Source: an uncultured Bacilli bacterium (GTDB lineage Bacteria > Bacillota_I > Bacilli_A > RF39 > UBA660). From it: a DNA stretch of 21,319 nucleotides. Under the pieces are notes generated by a model. It saw nothing but the letters and a program-made list of their open reading frames with translations, was not told where the DNA came from and did not search any database. A program made the translations under genes and the position numbers. The stretch lies in NCBI GenBank assembly GCA_947630205.1, contig CANRGW010000007.1, positions 1-21,319 of the forward strand, given 5' to 3'. Of the stretch, positions 8,457-15,902 are shown one piece after another (positions within the stretch are counted from its first letter, which is position 1; every line of letters begins with the position of its first letter).

Positions 8457-9199
8457 TCTATATCCCCATAATAACCATAGTAACCATTATGTTTTTCTTT
8501 AACTTTATTGATGATGACACCTGTTATTTGACTATTTGCTTTATCAAAAGCCTTTTTAACATCAGAAATAGTCTCAAGTTTTGTTTTATTAGCAGAAACT
8601 ACAATAATATTAGCATCACTTAACTTTGTCATAACAAGTGTATCAGAAAGTCCTAATACTGGTGGACAATCAAGAATAATAACATCATATATTTCTCTTA
8701 ATACTTGAATTAATTCTTGATTTTTAGATGATGCCAATAGTTCAATTGGATTAGGTGGCGTTGGCCCATTTGGAATTAAATGTAAGTTTTTAATTCCTGT
8801 TTTGCAAATATAATCTTTAAGTTCTAGTTTAACTGGTTGCGTTACAGAAGATGAAGCATTAGTATAATTAAGTATTAAATTAGTATAACCAGTCGTATTA
8901 TCACGATTAATATTAAATATTTCATGTTGACGACCTTTACGCAAATCACAATCGATTATTAATACTTTTTTATTTTCTTGAGCATAAGCACCGGCTAGAT
9001 TACAAGAAATAAGTGATTTACCATCACCTGGTTCTGGCGATGTTACTAAAATTATTTTTATTTCTTTATCAACGGCTGAAAATTGTAAATTAGTTCTAAT
9101 TGTTTTTATTGCTTCGGCAAAAGATGATTTTGGACTATTATTAACAAATAAATTTGCTTTTTGTTTTGGATTTATACCACTTTTTGTATTAGTAGCCAT
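8453..9199 (-). CDS. cpsD: CpsD/Wze-type bacterial tyrosine kinase (BY-kinase)
   Basis: This 248-residue P-loop kinase autophosphorylates on a C-terminal tyrosine cluster and works with the membrane protein CpsC to control polysaccharide export and chain length. Visible are the Walker A loop SPEPGDGKS (54-62), Walker A' LIIDCDLRKG (80-89), Walker B VIILDCPP (173-180) and the tail GYYGYYGDIE with four tyrosines. Residues about 26-38 (SFAEAIKTIRTNL) match the helix that packs between kinase subunits in the ring. The frame opens at GTG 9208, but that codon is part of the AGGTG ribosome-binding site. The ATG at 9199 is correctly spaced. It overlaps cpsC by 11 bases and cpsB by four. Confidence 0.94.
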   Translation of the reverse strand: MATNTKSGINPKQKANLFVNNSPKSSFAEAIKTIRTNLQFSAVDKEIKIILVTSPEPGDGKSLISCNLAGAYAQENKKVLIIDCDLRKGRQHEIFNINRDNTTGYTNLILNYTNASSSVTQPVKLELKDYICKTGIKNLHLIPNGPTPPNPIELLASSKNQELIQVLREIYDVIILDCPPVLGLSDTLVMTKLSDANIIVVSANKTKLETISDVKKAFDKANSQITGVIINKVKEKHNGYYGYYGDIE

Positions 9200-9857
9200 T
9201 TTTTTCACCTACCTTAGGAACTGTTCCTAAAACAGTTAAATTCAATTTATCTTCAATAGTTTTGATATCCTTAACAGAAGTATCAAAATAGAAAGATATG
9301 AATATTATTGCAAAACCAAGTACAAAACCTACTACTAAATATATTACATTTTGTTTGGTTGCATTAATATTATATGGTGTTGAAGAAATTGATGCTTCAT
9401 CAACAACTGAGATATTATCTACCTTGTAATATTCAGCAATTTCTTTAGCAAAAACTTTGGAAATTTCATTAGCAATATCACGGGCTGTTTGAGGTGACTC
9501 ATCTGATACAACAATTCTAATTAACTGTGTATCAGAAACGGCAGTTGCAGAAACACGTTTTGAAAGTGTTCCATATCCTACTTTTAAGTTTAAGTTATCA
9601 ATTACTTGATTTAAAACTTTTTTACTTTTGATAAATTCATTATAGGTTGAAATCAAACTTTTATTCAAATTAATATCTGATTGAGTAATTCCTTTCTCAT
9701 TGGCAAAAATAAGTGAAGTATTACTTTCATAAAGGGGTACTTGAAAAAAAGCCAAGTAAATGTTTCCAACTAGTAAACAACCAACAACCACCATTAAAAT
9801 AATATAAAACTTTGATATGAAATAACGCCATAACTCTTTAAGGTTAATTTCTTCCAT
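9189..9857 (-). CDS. cpsC: CpsC/Wzd-type chain-length regulator and kinase activator (Wzz domain)
   Basis: This 222-residue membrane protein of the polysaccharide co-polymerase family has two transmembrane segments, about residues 17-38 and 172-193, with an extracytoplasmic loop between them that begins PLYESNTSLIF, typical of the Wzz domain. The short cytoplasmic C-terminus (FDTSVKDIKTIEDKLNLTVLG) matches the juxtamembrane piece that activates the separate kinase in Firmicutes. It is the first gene of the capsule operon. It follows two tandem promoters and a GGGAGGAG ribosome-binding site ten bases from the ATG, and couples to cpsD through an 11-base overlap. EpsA of Bacillus and CapA of Staphylococcus play the same role. 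Confidence 0.93.
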   Translation of the reverse strand: MEEINLKELWRYFISKFYIILMVVVGCLLVGNIYLAFFQVPLYESNTSLIFANEKGITQSDINLNKSLISTYNEFIKSKKVLNQVIDNLNLKVGYGTLSKRVSATAVSDTQLIRIVVSDESPQTARDIANEISKVFAKEIAEYYKVDNISVVDEASISSTPYNINATKQNVIYLVVGFVLGFAIIFISFYFDTSVKDIKTIEDKLNLTVLGTVPKVGEKNGY

Positions 9858-9892
9858 AAATATTTAACTCCTCCCATTTTTTCGGCGAATTT

Positions 9893-9920
9893 ATTATACT
9901 ACAAAACTATTGTTTGTCAA
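9893..9920 (-). promoter_or_regulatory. Main capsule-operon promoter, TTGACA-16-TATAAT
   Basis: The minus strand holds a perfect -35 box (9915-9920) and a perfect -10 box (9893-9898) separated by 16 bases. Transcription should start near 9886, giving a leader of about 30 bases that contains the GGGAGGAG site for cpsC. The start region has the near-palindrome TTCGCCGAA (9881-9889), which could be an operator, though it may be chance. Confidence 0.85.
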
Positions 9921-9934
9921 GTATAACCATTATA

Positions 9935-9962
9935 ATTGTACCATAAAAAGAAATTTTATCAA
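9935..9962 (-). promoter_or_regulatory. Second, upstream capsule-operon promoter, TTGATA-16-TACAAT
   Basis: About 42 bases upstream of the main promoter the minus strand shows TTGATA (9957-9962), 16 bases, then TACAAT (9935-9940), directly followed by a second -10-like TATAAT. It lies downstream of the intrinsic terminator, so both promoters would drive cpsC independently of upstream transcription. Confidence 0.6.
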
Positions 9963-10002
9963 GTTATAATATTAATTTATCTTAACAAAAAAACTCCTTG
10001 AC

Positions 10003-10049
10003 AAAAAAGTACATCAAAAAAATCATCCAAACTTTATTTTTTGATGTAC
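10003..10049 (-). terminator. Intrinsic terminator of the small transcription unit upstream of cpsC
   Basis: A perfect 13-bp inverted repeat, GTACATCAAAAAA (10037-10049 on the minus strand) with TTTTTTGATGTAC (10009-10021), encloses a 15-base loop and is followed directly by six T residues (10003-10008) on the minus strand. It would stop transcripts coming from the small ORF and from ftsW before the capsule promoters. The stem is AT-rich but long. Confidence 0.8.
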
Positions 10050-10075
10050 CTACTACCTTAATAAATTATATTTAA

Positions 10076-10100
10076 CAATTTGAAAATATAATCCAAATTG
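10076..10100 (-). repeat. Short inverted repeat between the small ORF and its terminator
   Basis: CAATTTG and CAAATTG form a perfect 7-bp stem with an 11-base loop just after the small ORF stop codon and 27 bases before the terminator stem. It could be part of a 3' untranslated structure of the mini-transcript. It has no T-tract of its own, so it is not a second terminator. Confidence 0.4.
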
Positions 10101-10102
10101 TA

Positions 10103-10189
10103 CTAAAGTACCCCCCCCGTAGTTGACTTAGAGTTAACTTTGTTATTTAACATTTTTTGACATTTAAAATTATGCATATTACTACTCAT
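10103..10189 (-). CDS. 28-residue small ORF with own promoter, RBS and terminator (unknown function)
   Basis: I do not recognise this peptide. It starts MSSNMHNFKC and ends NSKSTTGGVL; it is polar and basic, with one Cys (residue 10) and no membrane segment. Support for a real gene comes from its surroundings. A consensus-like extended -10 promoter lies about 23 bases upstream of the ATG, GGCGGGAG serves as ribosome-binding site four bases before the ATG, and an intrinsic terminator begins 53 bases after the TAG. The penultimate codons ACG GGG GGG GTA contain a run of eight G (10111-10118), so a one-base slip would replace the last residues by a longer, more hydrophobic tail. It is not similar in character to Rgg/SHP hydrophobic pheromones. 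It might be a signalling peptide, a leader peptide, or part of a small regulatory RNA. Confidence 0.5.
   Translation of the reverse strand: MSSNMHNFKCQKMLNNKVNSKSTTGGVL
10111..10118 (-). repeat. Homopolymeric G8 tract
   Basis: Eight consecutive G on the minus strand (C on the plus strand), in DNA where even three in a row is rare. It lies in the 3' end of the 28-codon ORF and upstream of the capsule promoters. Such tracts are prone to polymerase slippage. Confidence 0.9.
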
Positions 10190-10211
10190 TGTACTCCCGC
10201 CTTCCATAAAC

Positions 10212-10240
10212 ATAATAACACATTTTTAGAAGTTTTCCAA
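10212..10240 (-). promoter_or_regulatory. Extended -10 promoter for the small ORF, TTGGAA-17-TATTAT
   Basis: The minus strand shows TTGGAA (10235-10240), a 17-base spacer ending in TGT, which gives an extended -10 TGn element, and TATTAT (10212-10217). The start point would be near 10204-10207, only about 15 bases before the small ORF ATG. It lies just after the ftsW stop codon. Confidence 0.7.
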
Positions 10241-10262
10241 TAAAATCTCCTTATTATAATAT

Positions 10263-11384
10263 TTATTTATTACTTTTAGTTGTTTTACTTTCATAATCAA
10301 CTCTTAAAACTAATGCAAGACTTATAATTAAACACATTAAATAAGAGCCACCATATGATAAAAATGGTAAAGGAACACCTGTTAAAGGCATTAAACCAAG
10401 TAGTCCACCTAAATTTATTAAAATATGCAATAAAATATACCAAAAAACGCCATAACAAATTAAAGCCCCTCTAGTTGTTCTACTTCTTTTAGCAATTAAG
10501 AAAATCCTCCATAAAATAATAAACAATAAAAGTAAAATTCCAACGGATATTAAAAGTCCTAATTCTTCTACAATAATAGCAAAAATAAAGTCAGTATATG
10601 CTTCTGGTAAATATAAATACTTTTGCGTACTATTTCCAAGTCCTTTACCAAACAAACCTCCATTATTTATTGCAATATAACCATTACATACTTGATTACC
10701 AGTTGAATATATTCTTTCACAAGGATTTAAAAAGTTAAATCTTTCCACTTGTCTTTCAAAAAGAAGTTGTACTCCATTATTTAATAGTAAAAGTAAACAA
10801 CCTGCAACAATTACAATTAAACCAATAAAACTATTTCTCTTTACTTTCCAATTAATAGGAAGTTCTAAAAACATAAAGAAAACAATACCTAAATATAAAG
10901 TAGTTGTACCTAAATCCGGTTGAATAGCAATTAATAAGGCTATAACAAAAGCAAGTATTAAAGGAAATAAAACTTTTTTAAAATCTGTGCAATGTTCTTT
11001 TCTACTATAATAAGTACTAAACCATAAAATAGTAATAACTTTAGCAAATTCACTTGGCTGAATAGTAATTGGTCCTAATCTAAACCAACTACTTGCATCA
11101 TTGGTAATTTTTCCATATACTAAAACACCACCTAATAAACCTATAATAACTATCATGAAAAACAAACCAAAATGCTCATAAATTTTTGTATCAATTTTTA
11201 AGACAAAAAAAGAAATGATTAAACTTGCTATAAGAAAGATAAATTGTCTTATAAAAAAGTTATATGGACTTTTAGCAAATTGCATATAACTAGTAACATT
11301 ACTGGCTGAAAATATCATAACAAGACCAGTAACAGATAAGATAAGAACACATATAACTAACCATTTATCAAGTTTCTTTAGCAT
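10263..11384 (-). CDS. ftsW: FtsW/RodA-family (SEDS) peptidoglycan glycosyltransferase, probably FtsW
   Basis: This 373-residue membrane protein of the SEDS family has about ten transmembrane helices. It polymerises lipid II into glycan strands, with a class B penicillin-binding protein as partner. Family signatures are clear: SSWFRLGPITIQPSEFAK (98-115), QPDLGTT (155-161), GGLFGKGLGNSTQKYLYLPE (242-261), TDFIFAIIVEELG (264-276, with the catalytic-type Asp at about 265) and GVPLPFLSYGGS near the C-terminus. The LPEAYTDFIF version points to FtsW rather than RodA. An alternative is a sporulation-type SpoVE or a second elongation enzyme. It follows the cadherin-repeat gene by 20 bases with AAGGA as ribosome-binding site, so the two share a promoter. 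It does not sit in a division/cell wall cluster here. Confidence 0.9.
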   Translation of the reverse strand: MLKKLDKWLVICVLILSVTGLVMIFSASNVTSYMQFAKSPYNFFIRQFIFLIASLIISFFVLKIDTKIYEHFGLFFMIVIIGLLGGVLVYGKITNDASSWFRLGPITIQPSEFAKVITILWFSTYYSRKEHCTDFKKVLFPLILAFVIALLIAIQPDLGTTTLYLGIVFFMFLELPINWKVKRNSFIGLIVIVAGCLLLLLNNGVQLLFERQVERFNFLNPCERIYSTGNQVCNGYIAINNGGLFGKGLGNSTQKYLYLPEAYTDFIFAIIVEELGLLISVGILLLLFIILWRIFLIAKRSRTTRGALICYGVFWYILLHILINLGGLLGLMPLTGVPLPFLSYGGSYLMCLIISLALVLRVDYESKTTKSNK

Positions 11385-11404
11385 AAAATCATTCCTTAAT
11401 TTAT

Positions 11405-12862
11405 TTAAATTACTTCTTCTACTTCCTTTGTATCATCATCTTGTAAATTAATTACATCATTGGGATTAGCCCCAATTTTTTGTACATTATCATTTTCTAC
11501 TTCATTCTTTTTAACAGCCTTTTTCTTATTAGGCTTTTTATTATTTTTTCTTTTCATAATGATTATTAAAGCAACAATACCACCAATTAAAAGAACAATC
11601 AAAACAATAACAATTATTATTTTAGAAAGATTATTACTTTCTTCAACAATTTCTTCTTTTTCAATATTAATACGATAAATTCTTGTAATATCATCATTAT
11701 AAGTTACTTTAATTTTAATAATACTTCCATTAACTAAATCAGCATTTCCAGTTATTTCATATTTAGCCTCAGGATTTAAAGTTTCAACATCAATGTCTAA
11801 ATAATTAACATCACCTATTTTAAGATTATACTCATATTTATCTTCTTTAAAGTCCAAATCATAATCTTTTATTTTTAAAGATTTAAGATTAGCAACTGTT
11901 TCATCTTCCATGTCCAATCTTGTTATTTTTAAGGTGTAAGTCTTTTCATTACCATCATTTTCTACAACTATAGTAACTGTATTTAAGCCCATTTCTAGAG
12001 TTTCTGGTTTATTTATTTTTACATTTGCTTTAGTATCAGTAGCAATAGCATCAATATCAAGTTCCGTTACACTCTTGAAAACGGATAATTCATAATCATA
12101 AACTGAACTTTCAAAATCAATTGAGGTGCCTTTAATTGATAAACTTTTTAAAGTTGTATCAGCCTCATCTCTTTTAGAAACAGCAACAACATAAGTTGTA
12201 ACATCTCCACTTGCTGCAATTACTTTTATTTGAATATTTTTAGATGTTTCAAACAAATCAAAATATAATTTATCTTTATTAGCATCTTCTACTTTAGCAG
12301 TTTCATCATTAGGAATTGCTTCTATTTCTAATTTACTTGTTGAATAACTTACCGTTGTTGAATATTTATTAGTTCCACTTTTTAAAGGAATTTCTACTCC
12401 ATTAACTTTTAAAGTTTTTAATGAACTATCTGTTGATTTAGCAATTTTTGTTATATTAATAGTATAATTATAAGTTTTACCACTTTTAGCCTTAGCATTT
12501 ATTTTAAAAGTATTTAATCCTGGTACAATACTTTTTTCTTCTTTTGTTAAAGTATCACAAGTAGAACCATATTCAATCGTAACTTTATTTACAGCATTAT
12601 CTTCTTCTTTATATTCACAAACTAAATCATCATTACATATTATTATATTACCATTTATTTTAACATCAACTTTATCTTGGTCACAAAGTCCAGCCAAAGG
12701 ATCATCGAATATATCAATATCACCATCACTACCACTTTGGTTATTATTTTCACTTTGATTATTATCATCTTTTGTTTCTTTTGCTTCAAGTTCAACGGCT
12801 TTTACGTTAACAAAAAGAGAAAAAACAAGTAATATCAACCAAAACTTTACTATTTTTTTCAT
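11405..12862 (-). CDS. Membrane-anchored surface protein with four cadherin-like beta-sandwich repeats
   Basis: This 485-residue protein has a signal peptide (about residues 1-22, MKKIVKFWLILLVFSLF), a Ser/Asn/Asp-rich linker, then four repeats of about 80-90 residues. Repeats two to four begin in the same way (SSLKTLKVNGVEI, TTLKSLSIKGTSI, NLKSLKIKDYDL) and end in YxxxITR/IxK strands (TYNYTINITK, TYTLKITR, IYRINIEK). This is the layout of the cadherin-like beta-sandwich domain common in surface proteins of Firmicutes. One transmembrane helix follows (IIIVIVLIVLLIGGIVALIII) with a basic, then acidic cytoplasmic tail. It probably binds wall or surface components, but no ligand can be named. 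The start is the ATG at 12862, four bases after AGAGGT; the longer GTG start overlaps that site. It has its own promoter and is co-transcribed with ftsW. Confidence 0.82.
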   Translation of the reverse strand: MKKIVKFWLILLVFSLFVNVKAVELEAKETKDDNNQSENNNQSGSDGDIDIFDDPLAGLCDQDKVDVKINGNIIICNDDLVCEYKEEDNAVNKVTIEYGSTCDTLTKEEKSIVPGLNTFKINAKAKSGKTYNYTINITKIAKSTDSSLKTLKVNGVEIPLKSGTNKYSTTVSYSTSKLEIEAIPNDETAKVEDANKDKLYFDLFETSKNIQIKVIAASGDVTTYVVAVSKRDEADTTLKSLSIKGTSIDFESSVYDYELSVFKSVTELDIDAIATDTKANVKINKPETLEMGLNTVTIVVENDGNEKTYTLKITRLDMEDETVANLKSLKIKDYDLDFKEDKYEYNLKIGDVNYLDIDVETLNPEAKYEITGNADLVNGSIIKIKVTYNDDITRIYRINIEKEEIVEESNNLSKIIIVIVLIVLLIGGIVALIIIMKRKNNKKPNKKKAVKKNEVENDNVQKIGANPNDVINLQDDDTKEVEEVI

Positions 12863-12885
12863 AAACACCTCTATATTCTGAAAAC

Positions 12886-12914
12886 ATTATAGCAAAAAAA
12901 ATAATTATTTTCAA
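12886..12914 (-). promoter_or_regulatory. Promoter of the cadherin-repeat/ftsW unit, TTGAAA-17-TATAAT
   Basis: The minus strand carries TTGAAA (12909-12914), a 17-base spacer ending in TGC (extended -10), and a perfect TATAAT (12886-12891). The spacer contains a run of eight T. The start point would be near 12880, leaving a leader of about 18 bases with the ribosome-binding site. I see no clear intrinsic terminator between this promoter and the upstream coupling-protein gene, so read-through is possible. Confidence 0.85.
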
Positions 12915-12990
12915 GGATAAAGGATAATTTACCCATAATTTATAAATTTGAAAGTTATTTGAATTGGCTAAATTTAAGAAAAAAAGAGAA

Positions 12991-15891
12991 TTATTCATCA
13001 AAGAAGTCATCAAAAAATTCATCATCACTAACTTCTTTATATTTATTCTCTTCTTTTAATTCCATATTAGGTTTAACATTATCTGTAATTGTTTCAGCAC
13101 TCTTTTCCTTTATTTTATCAATTAAATCATCAATATTTTTAGGAGTATTATTTTCAACATGAAAATCTCTATTTGGAGTTTCTACTTTAAAGTCATCATC
13201 CGAAAAACTACCTAAGAAATCTTCAAAACTTTCAGGTGCCTTAGGTTTTTGACTATCAAGATTTGAAGGAATTGCTGGATTAGTGTTAGCAAACATATTG
13301 TTATTAATATTAGCATTATTATTAAAGACATTGGTGCTTGGTGTATTAATAGGATTAGTATTGATACCACTCTTGTTATTGCTATTGTTGATAATGTTGT
13401 TATTAACGTTAAAACTATTACTATTAAAATTATTATTGTCAACACGATTGTTATTAATATTAAAATTATTGTTACCAGTATTAAAAGGATTGTTATTAAA
13501 ATTATAATCGCTATTACCACGGTTGTTGTTAGTATTAAAATTGTTACTGTTAGTATTAAAATTGTTACTGTTAGTATTAAAACTATTATTGTTACTACTG
13601 TTAGTAAATTGGTTCTCGTTATTAATGCTATTATTATGATTTATATTATTGTTTGCAGTAAAAGGATAATTATTGTTACTAAAATTATTATTTGGTTTAA
13701 TCTGGTTATTACTATTACTAAAATTGTTGTTCATAGTATTAGTATTTATAAATTGATTTTTTGGAGCATCAAGATTTGAAGACTCTTTAAAAGTAGTATT
13801 TGAAGTATCCTTATTTTCCATATCATCTTGCTTAGTTTGATTATTCTTGTCTTTTTCTAAGTCGTCTAATTTCTTGGTCTCTTGAACAATTGCAGCATTA
13901 GCATTCTTTTCTTCATCGGCTAACCTTTTTTCTTCGGCTTCTATTTCAGCAATTTTTTCATCTAAATTTTTCAAAATTTTATCAACATCAAGTTTTTGAC
14001 TACTACTTGGAGATGTAATTGTATCATTCATCTTACTATCGAATAAACCAGGAAATGGTGATTGATATGGTGAAGGTCTATCAAGAGGGCTTGCTGAAAA
14101 TGGAGGTGGATAACTAGCCCCAAATGGAGAAGTTCCAGGGAATGCTCCAAAAGAAGTACTAGCAGCAGCCTTTTTCTTTTCTTTAACATATTCCTTAACA
14201 TCAAAAACTTTAACTTCTCTTTTCTCACGAGGTTTAATATCAGAAAGCGAAGCCATTTTATATTGTCTACCCCAATTCATTTTATAATCAGGTGTTAGTT
14301 TTGTTTTAAAAGGAGCAGTTCTTAATCTTCTAATAATAACTTCATTCATTTTCAATTTTTGTAAATCACTAATTGTAATTAAAGGTCTTGTTTCTTCTTT
14401 CTCTTTATCATCTTTACCAGTTTTTACTTTAATTTCACCACACATTTTACTAATTTCTTCTAAAGCCCGAAGTTCAGTTGAAATTAGATAAATCATATTA
14501 CCACAGTTACCTTTAATTGTTTCAGCATTTTGTTCCCCGTAAACTTCATTTAATTGAGCAAAATTCTGAATAATCATTGTAAAACGCATTTGTCTACTTC
14601 TTGCTGCTGTAATCATTGTTGTTACATCCTTTAATGGTGGCATGTTAGCAAACTCATCTAATAAAAAATTAGTTCTAATTGGTAGTTTTCCTCCATTATT
14701 TTGAGCAACATCAATTAACGTTTCATATATTTGTTTAATTAAAATAGTTACTAAAGAATGATATGTTTTCTTTTCATCTTGAATTACAACAAAGACAGCA
14801 GTTCGTTGTTTTCCTATATCTTCAATCGAAAAATCACTATAAGATAACATTTCTGATAAATTTACACGTGATGCAAATAATTTAATTTTTTGCTTAAAAA
14901 CTGCTAAAATACTCATTTTGGTATCATTAGGGGCAAGAATTGTACTAGATGCATTTATATAAGCAGGACCACTTGGATCTTTACCATTAAAATACTCTTT
15001 AATATAAGTACTTCCACCTATCTTTTCTTCGCCAACAGTTGTCATTAAACTAATACTATTTAAATTAATCTGATCTTCAGTTGCATCTTCAAATAAACTA
15101 AGTGATAAACCCGAAAAATAATCAGCCGAAGTTTTTTCCCAGAAAGGGTCAGCATTTTTATTAGACTCATCATACAAAATATTTAAGGCTAAGTCATCTA
15201 AAAGCTCAATTGCTTTATCTTGATTTCCTTTTTTCCATAATTGATATGGTAACGTCAAAGGATTCCAAGCATTTCCTCGACCCGGATCACGGAAATTTAA
15301 AATAATTATTTTGTAACCCTTAGACCTTAACATATTACTTTTTTTCTCATATAATTCGCCTTTAGGGTCAGTTATAATCATTGACTCACCATGTTTTGAT
15401 AAAAGTTCTATCATTGGATAAATAATCGCTGTTGTTTTACCACTTCCGGTGGAACCAATTACTAAATTATGAAATTCACTATCATCAACATAAATTTTCT
15501 TACCATCATTTATTAAAGCAATCCCAGCATGCTCAGAATGTTGGTCAGCAGGCAAAACTAAGTTCAATTGTTTCTTCATATCTTTAGCATCGCACCACTT
15601 AGCATAACCATCCGATTTTTTCTCAGTAGTATAACCAAAACCCTTATCAAATTCAAAGAAATAACTCTTACAACTTACTAAAAGAGCAAGTAAAGCAATA
15701 ATATAAAAAACGAGTGTTGCTAAAATTAAATCACTTCCAAAAGCGGGAAAAGGATTTAATCCTGTAAATTCACCAGTAGCCGTAATACTAGATAAATTAG
15801 AAATAGCAACTGCAACAATATAAAGAAGAATTACACAAATAATTATAAATCTCTTCATATCATCTGTATCAAAACGTAATTTTAATCTCAT
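12991..15891 (-). CDS. VirD4/TraG-type type IV coupling ATPase with long Asn-rich C-terminal tail
   Basis: This 966-residue coupling protein selects substrates for a type IV secretion or conjugation channel at the inner face of the membrane. Two N-terminal membrane helices (about 13-33 and 54-73) precede a P-loop ATPase with Walker A GSTGSGKT (146-153), the ITDPKGELY motif (173-181) and Walker B LDEFANMP (411-418), followed by ARSRQMRFTMIIQNFAQL. The ATPase ends near 560. The remaining 400 residues are unusual: a Pro/Ser-rich stretch, a short coiled-coil-like charged stretch (AEIEAEEKRLADEEK), then about 200 residues dominated by Asn with Phe every few positions, and an acidic end (DDEFFDDFFDE). 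Typical relatives are 500-700 residues. The start follows AGAGGAG. It is the last gene of the T4SS run, 11 bases after the lipoprotein gene. Confidence 0.9.
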   Translation of the reverse strand: MRLKLRFDTDDMKRFIIICVILLYIVAVAISNLSSITATGEFTGLNPFPAFGSDLILATLVFYIIALLALLVSCKSYFFEFDKGFGYTTEKKSDGYAKWCDAKDMKKQLNLVLPADQHSEHAGIALINDGKKIYVDDSEFHNLVIGSTGSGKTTAIIYPMIELLSKHGESMIITDPKGELYEKKSNMLRSKGYKIIILNFRDPGRGNAWNPLTLPYQLWKKGNQDKAIELLDDLALNILYDESNKNADPFWEKTSADYFSGLSLSLFEDATEDQINLNSISLMTTVGEEKIGGSTYIKEYFNGKDPSGPAYINASSTILAPNDTKMSILAVFKQKIKLFASRVNLSEMLSYSDFSIEDIGKQRTAVFVVIQDEKKTYHSLVTILIKQIYETLIDVAQNNGGKLPIRTNFLLDEFANMPPLKDVTTMITAARSRQMRFTMIIQNFAQLNEVYGEQNAETIKGNCGNMIYLISTELRALEEISKMCGEIKVKTGKDDKEKEETRPLITISDLQKLKMNEVIIRRLRTAPFKTKLTPDYKMNWGRQYKMASLSDIKPREKREVKVFDVKEYVKEKKKAAASTSFGAFPGTSPFGASYPPPFSASPLDRPSPYQSPFPGLFDSKMNDTITSPSSSQKLDVDKILKNLDEKIAEIEAEEKRLADEEKNANAAIVQETKKLDDLEKDKNNQTKQDDMENKDTSNTTFKESSNLDAPKNQFINTNTMNNNFSNSNNQIKPNNNFSNNNYPFTANNNINHNNSINNENQFTNSSNNNSFNTNSNNFNTNSNNFNTNNNRGNSDYNFNNNPFNTGNNNFNINNNRVDNNNFNSNSFNVNNNIINNSNNKSGINTNPINTPSTNVFNNNANINNNMFANTNPAIPSNLDSQKPKAPESFEDFLGSFSDDDFKVETPNRDFHVENNTPKNIDDLIDKIKEKSAETITDNVKPNMELKEENKYKEVSDDEFFDDFFDE
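13531..13593. repeat. Three tandem 21-bp units in the coupling-protein tail
   Basis: The unit AGTATTAAAATTGTTACTGTT occurs twice perfectly (13531-13551, 13552-13572) and a third time with a few changes (13573-13593). Each encodes seven residues of the NSNNFNT type. The repeat keeps the reading frame, so unit gain or loss would change tail length without breaking the gene. Confidence 0.9.
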
Positions 15892-15902
15892 TTATATCTC
15901 CT

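Noticed and set aside
10009..10049. The 13-bp perfect inverted repeat as an insertion-sequence end or attachment site.
   Set aside because: There is only one copy, with a short loop, and a T-tract follows on the transcribed side; it is best read as an intrinsic terminator.
10244..10262. An AAGGAG site followed by a TTG-started ORF directly after ftsW.
   Set aside because: The frame ends after four codons; the TTGGAA there is the -35 box of the small-unit promoter.
12869..12990. A terminator between the coupling protein and the cadherin-repeat gene.
   Set aside because: No stem with a following T-tract could be found; only a promoter is supported.
13212..13520. Leu/Ile/Thr-rich open frames on both strands that look like hydrophobic membrane proteins.
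   Set aside because: They are shifted readings of the AAT/AAC-rich tail of the coupling protein; the repeat composition creates the hydrophobic pattern and there is no ribosome-binding site.
13531..13593. Short regular repeats as a CRISPR array.
   Set aside because: The units are directly adjacent with no spacers and encode in-frame residues of the coupling protein.
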